DNA from: Favolaschia claudopus
Taxonomy: Eukaryota; Basidiomycota; Agaricomycetes; Agaricales; Mycenaceae
Reading direction: 5' to 3'
Length of the DNA stretch: 64,000 bases
NCBI GenBank assembly: GCA_037176885.1
Contig: JAWWNJ010000068.1
Span: 744,001-808,000, forward strand
Shown: positions 63,828 to 64,000 of the stretch, piece after piece
Layout of the letters: each line of letters begins with the position of its first letter
Position numbering within the stretch: position 1 is the stretch's first letter
Translations under genes and position numbers: made by a program
Notes under the pieces: model-generated
What the model saw: only the letters and a program-made list of their open reading frames with translations
What the model was told of the DNA's origin: nothing
Database searches by the model: none

Positions 63828-64000
63828 GGCCGTCGTTGTTCATTCCCATTTCGCCCGCATGTCACTATTTCCCTTTTCCATCTCAGCTTCGACTGGGTGA
63901 CCAGACTCGGATGCAGGCAGAACGTTTAGATCATCGTGGTTTGAGTCATTCTCTGCGACCTCGGGGACTCGCAGACGTCTGTGCCCAAGTGGAGGAGGAA
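63828..64000. other. Window end
   Basis: Too short to call. Short open frames exist on both strands but none shows family features. Confidence 0.3.

Noticed and set aside
1..64000. CRISPR arrays, bacterial operons or rRNA
   Set aside because: No regular spacer-repeat pattern, no ribosome-binding sites and no rRNA words were seen. Introns and gene families are fungal.

Overview
The window reads as nuclear DNA of an agaricomycete (mushroom-forming) fungus. The reasons are many short GT-AG introns of about 45-60 bp, a large family of F-box proteins that open with the DILDTN-NPPAEH leader common in that group, proline/serine-rich single-pass membrane proteins, and a very large Mutator-like DNA transposon whose transposase carries a ubiquitin-protease domain and a PHD finger. 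There are no bacterial-style operons, no CRISPR array and no RNA gene that I can support.

Layout. 0-16.5 kb: the end of an unknown gene, a 14-exon secreted GH92 alpha-mannosidase, a broken F-box gene, an intact F-box gene, a conserved coiled-coil protein, a single-pass membrane protein, an 8-exon ZIP zinc transporter and a convergent F-box gene. 16.5-46.6 kb: a large mirror-image (inverted) duplication centred near 28.5 kb. Reading outward from the centre, each arm holds a decayed MMS19-like gene, a decayed unknown gene, an F-box gene pointing inward, a transposon block, a short-chain dehydrogenase (SDR) pointing outward, and two F-box genes pointing outward. The arms have aged differently. 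The left SDR is intact but the left middle F-box lost its 5' half; the right SDR is frameshifted but both right F-box genes are open. Different transposons entered each arm after the duplication: a nest of small elements at about 20.5-22.9 kb on the left, and an 8.85 kb Mutator-like element (32,979-41,830) on the right. The left arm therefore preserves the empty site of the large element.

46.6-62.3 kb: a one-directional (- strand) cluster of six single-pass membrane proteins with S/T/P-rich outer parts and a basic inner tail (KRRRRARDRREW type). Two of them share a recently duplicated 5' end. At 48.5-52.4 kb the cluster is interrupted by an inverted-repeat element that is present as three identical 1,276-bp tandem units inside one 8-bp target-site duplication. 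62.3-64 kb: mostly non-coding, ending with a broken fragment of a sedolisin (S53 peptidase) propeptide gene.

The F-box proteins probably act as substrate adaptors of SCF ubiquitin ligases. The mannosidase and the ZIP protein are ordinary secretory and metal-uptake genes. The most notable material is structural: the palindrome, the composite transposon with its built-in deubiquitinase-like and chromatin-reader-like modules, the triplicated inverted-repeat element and the membrane-protein cluster.
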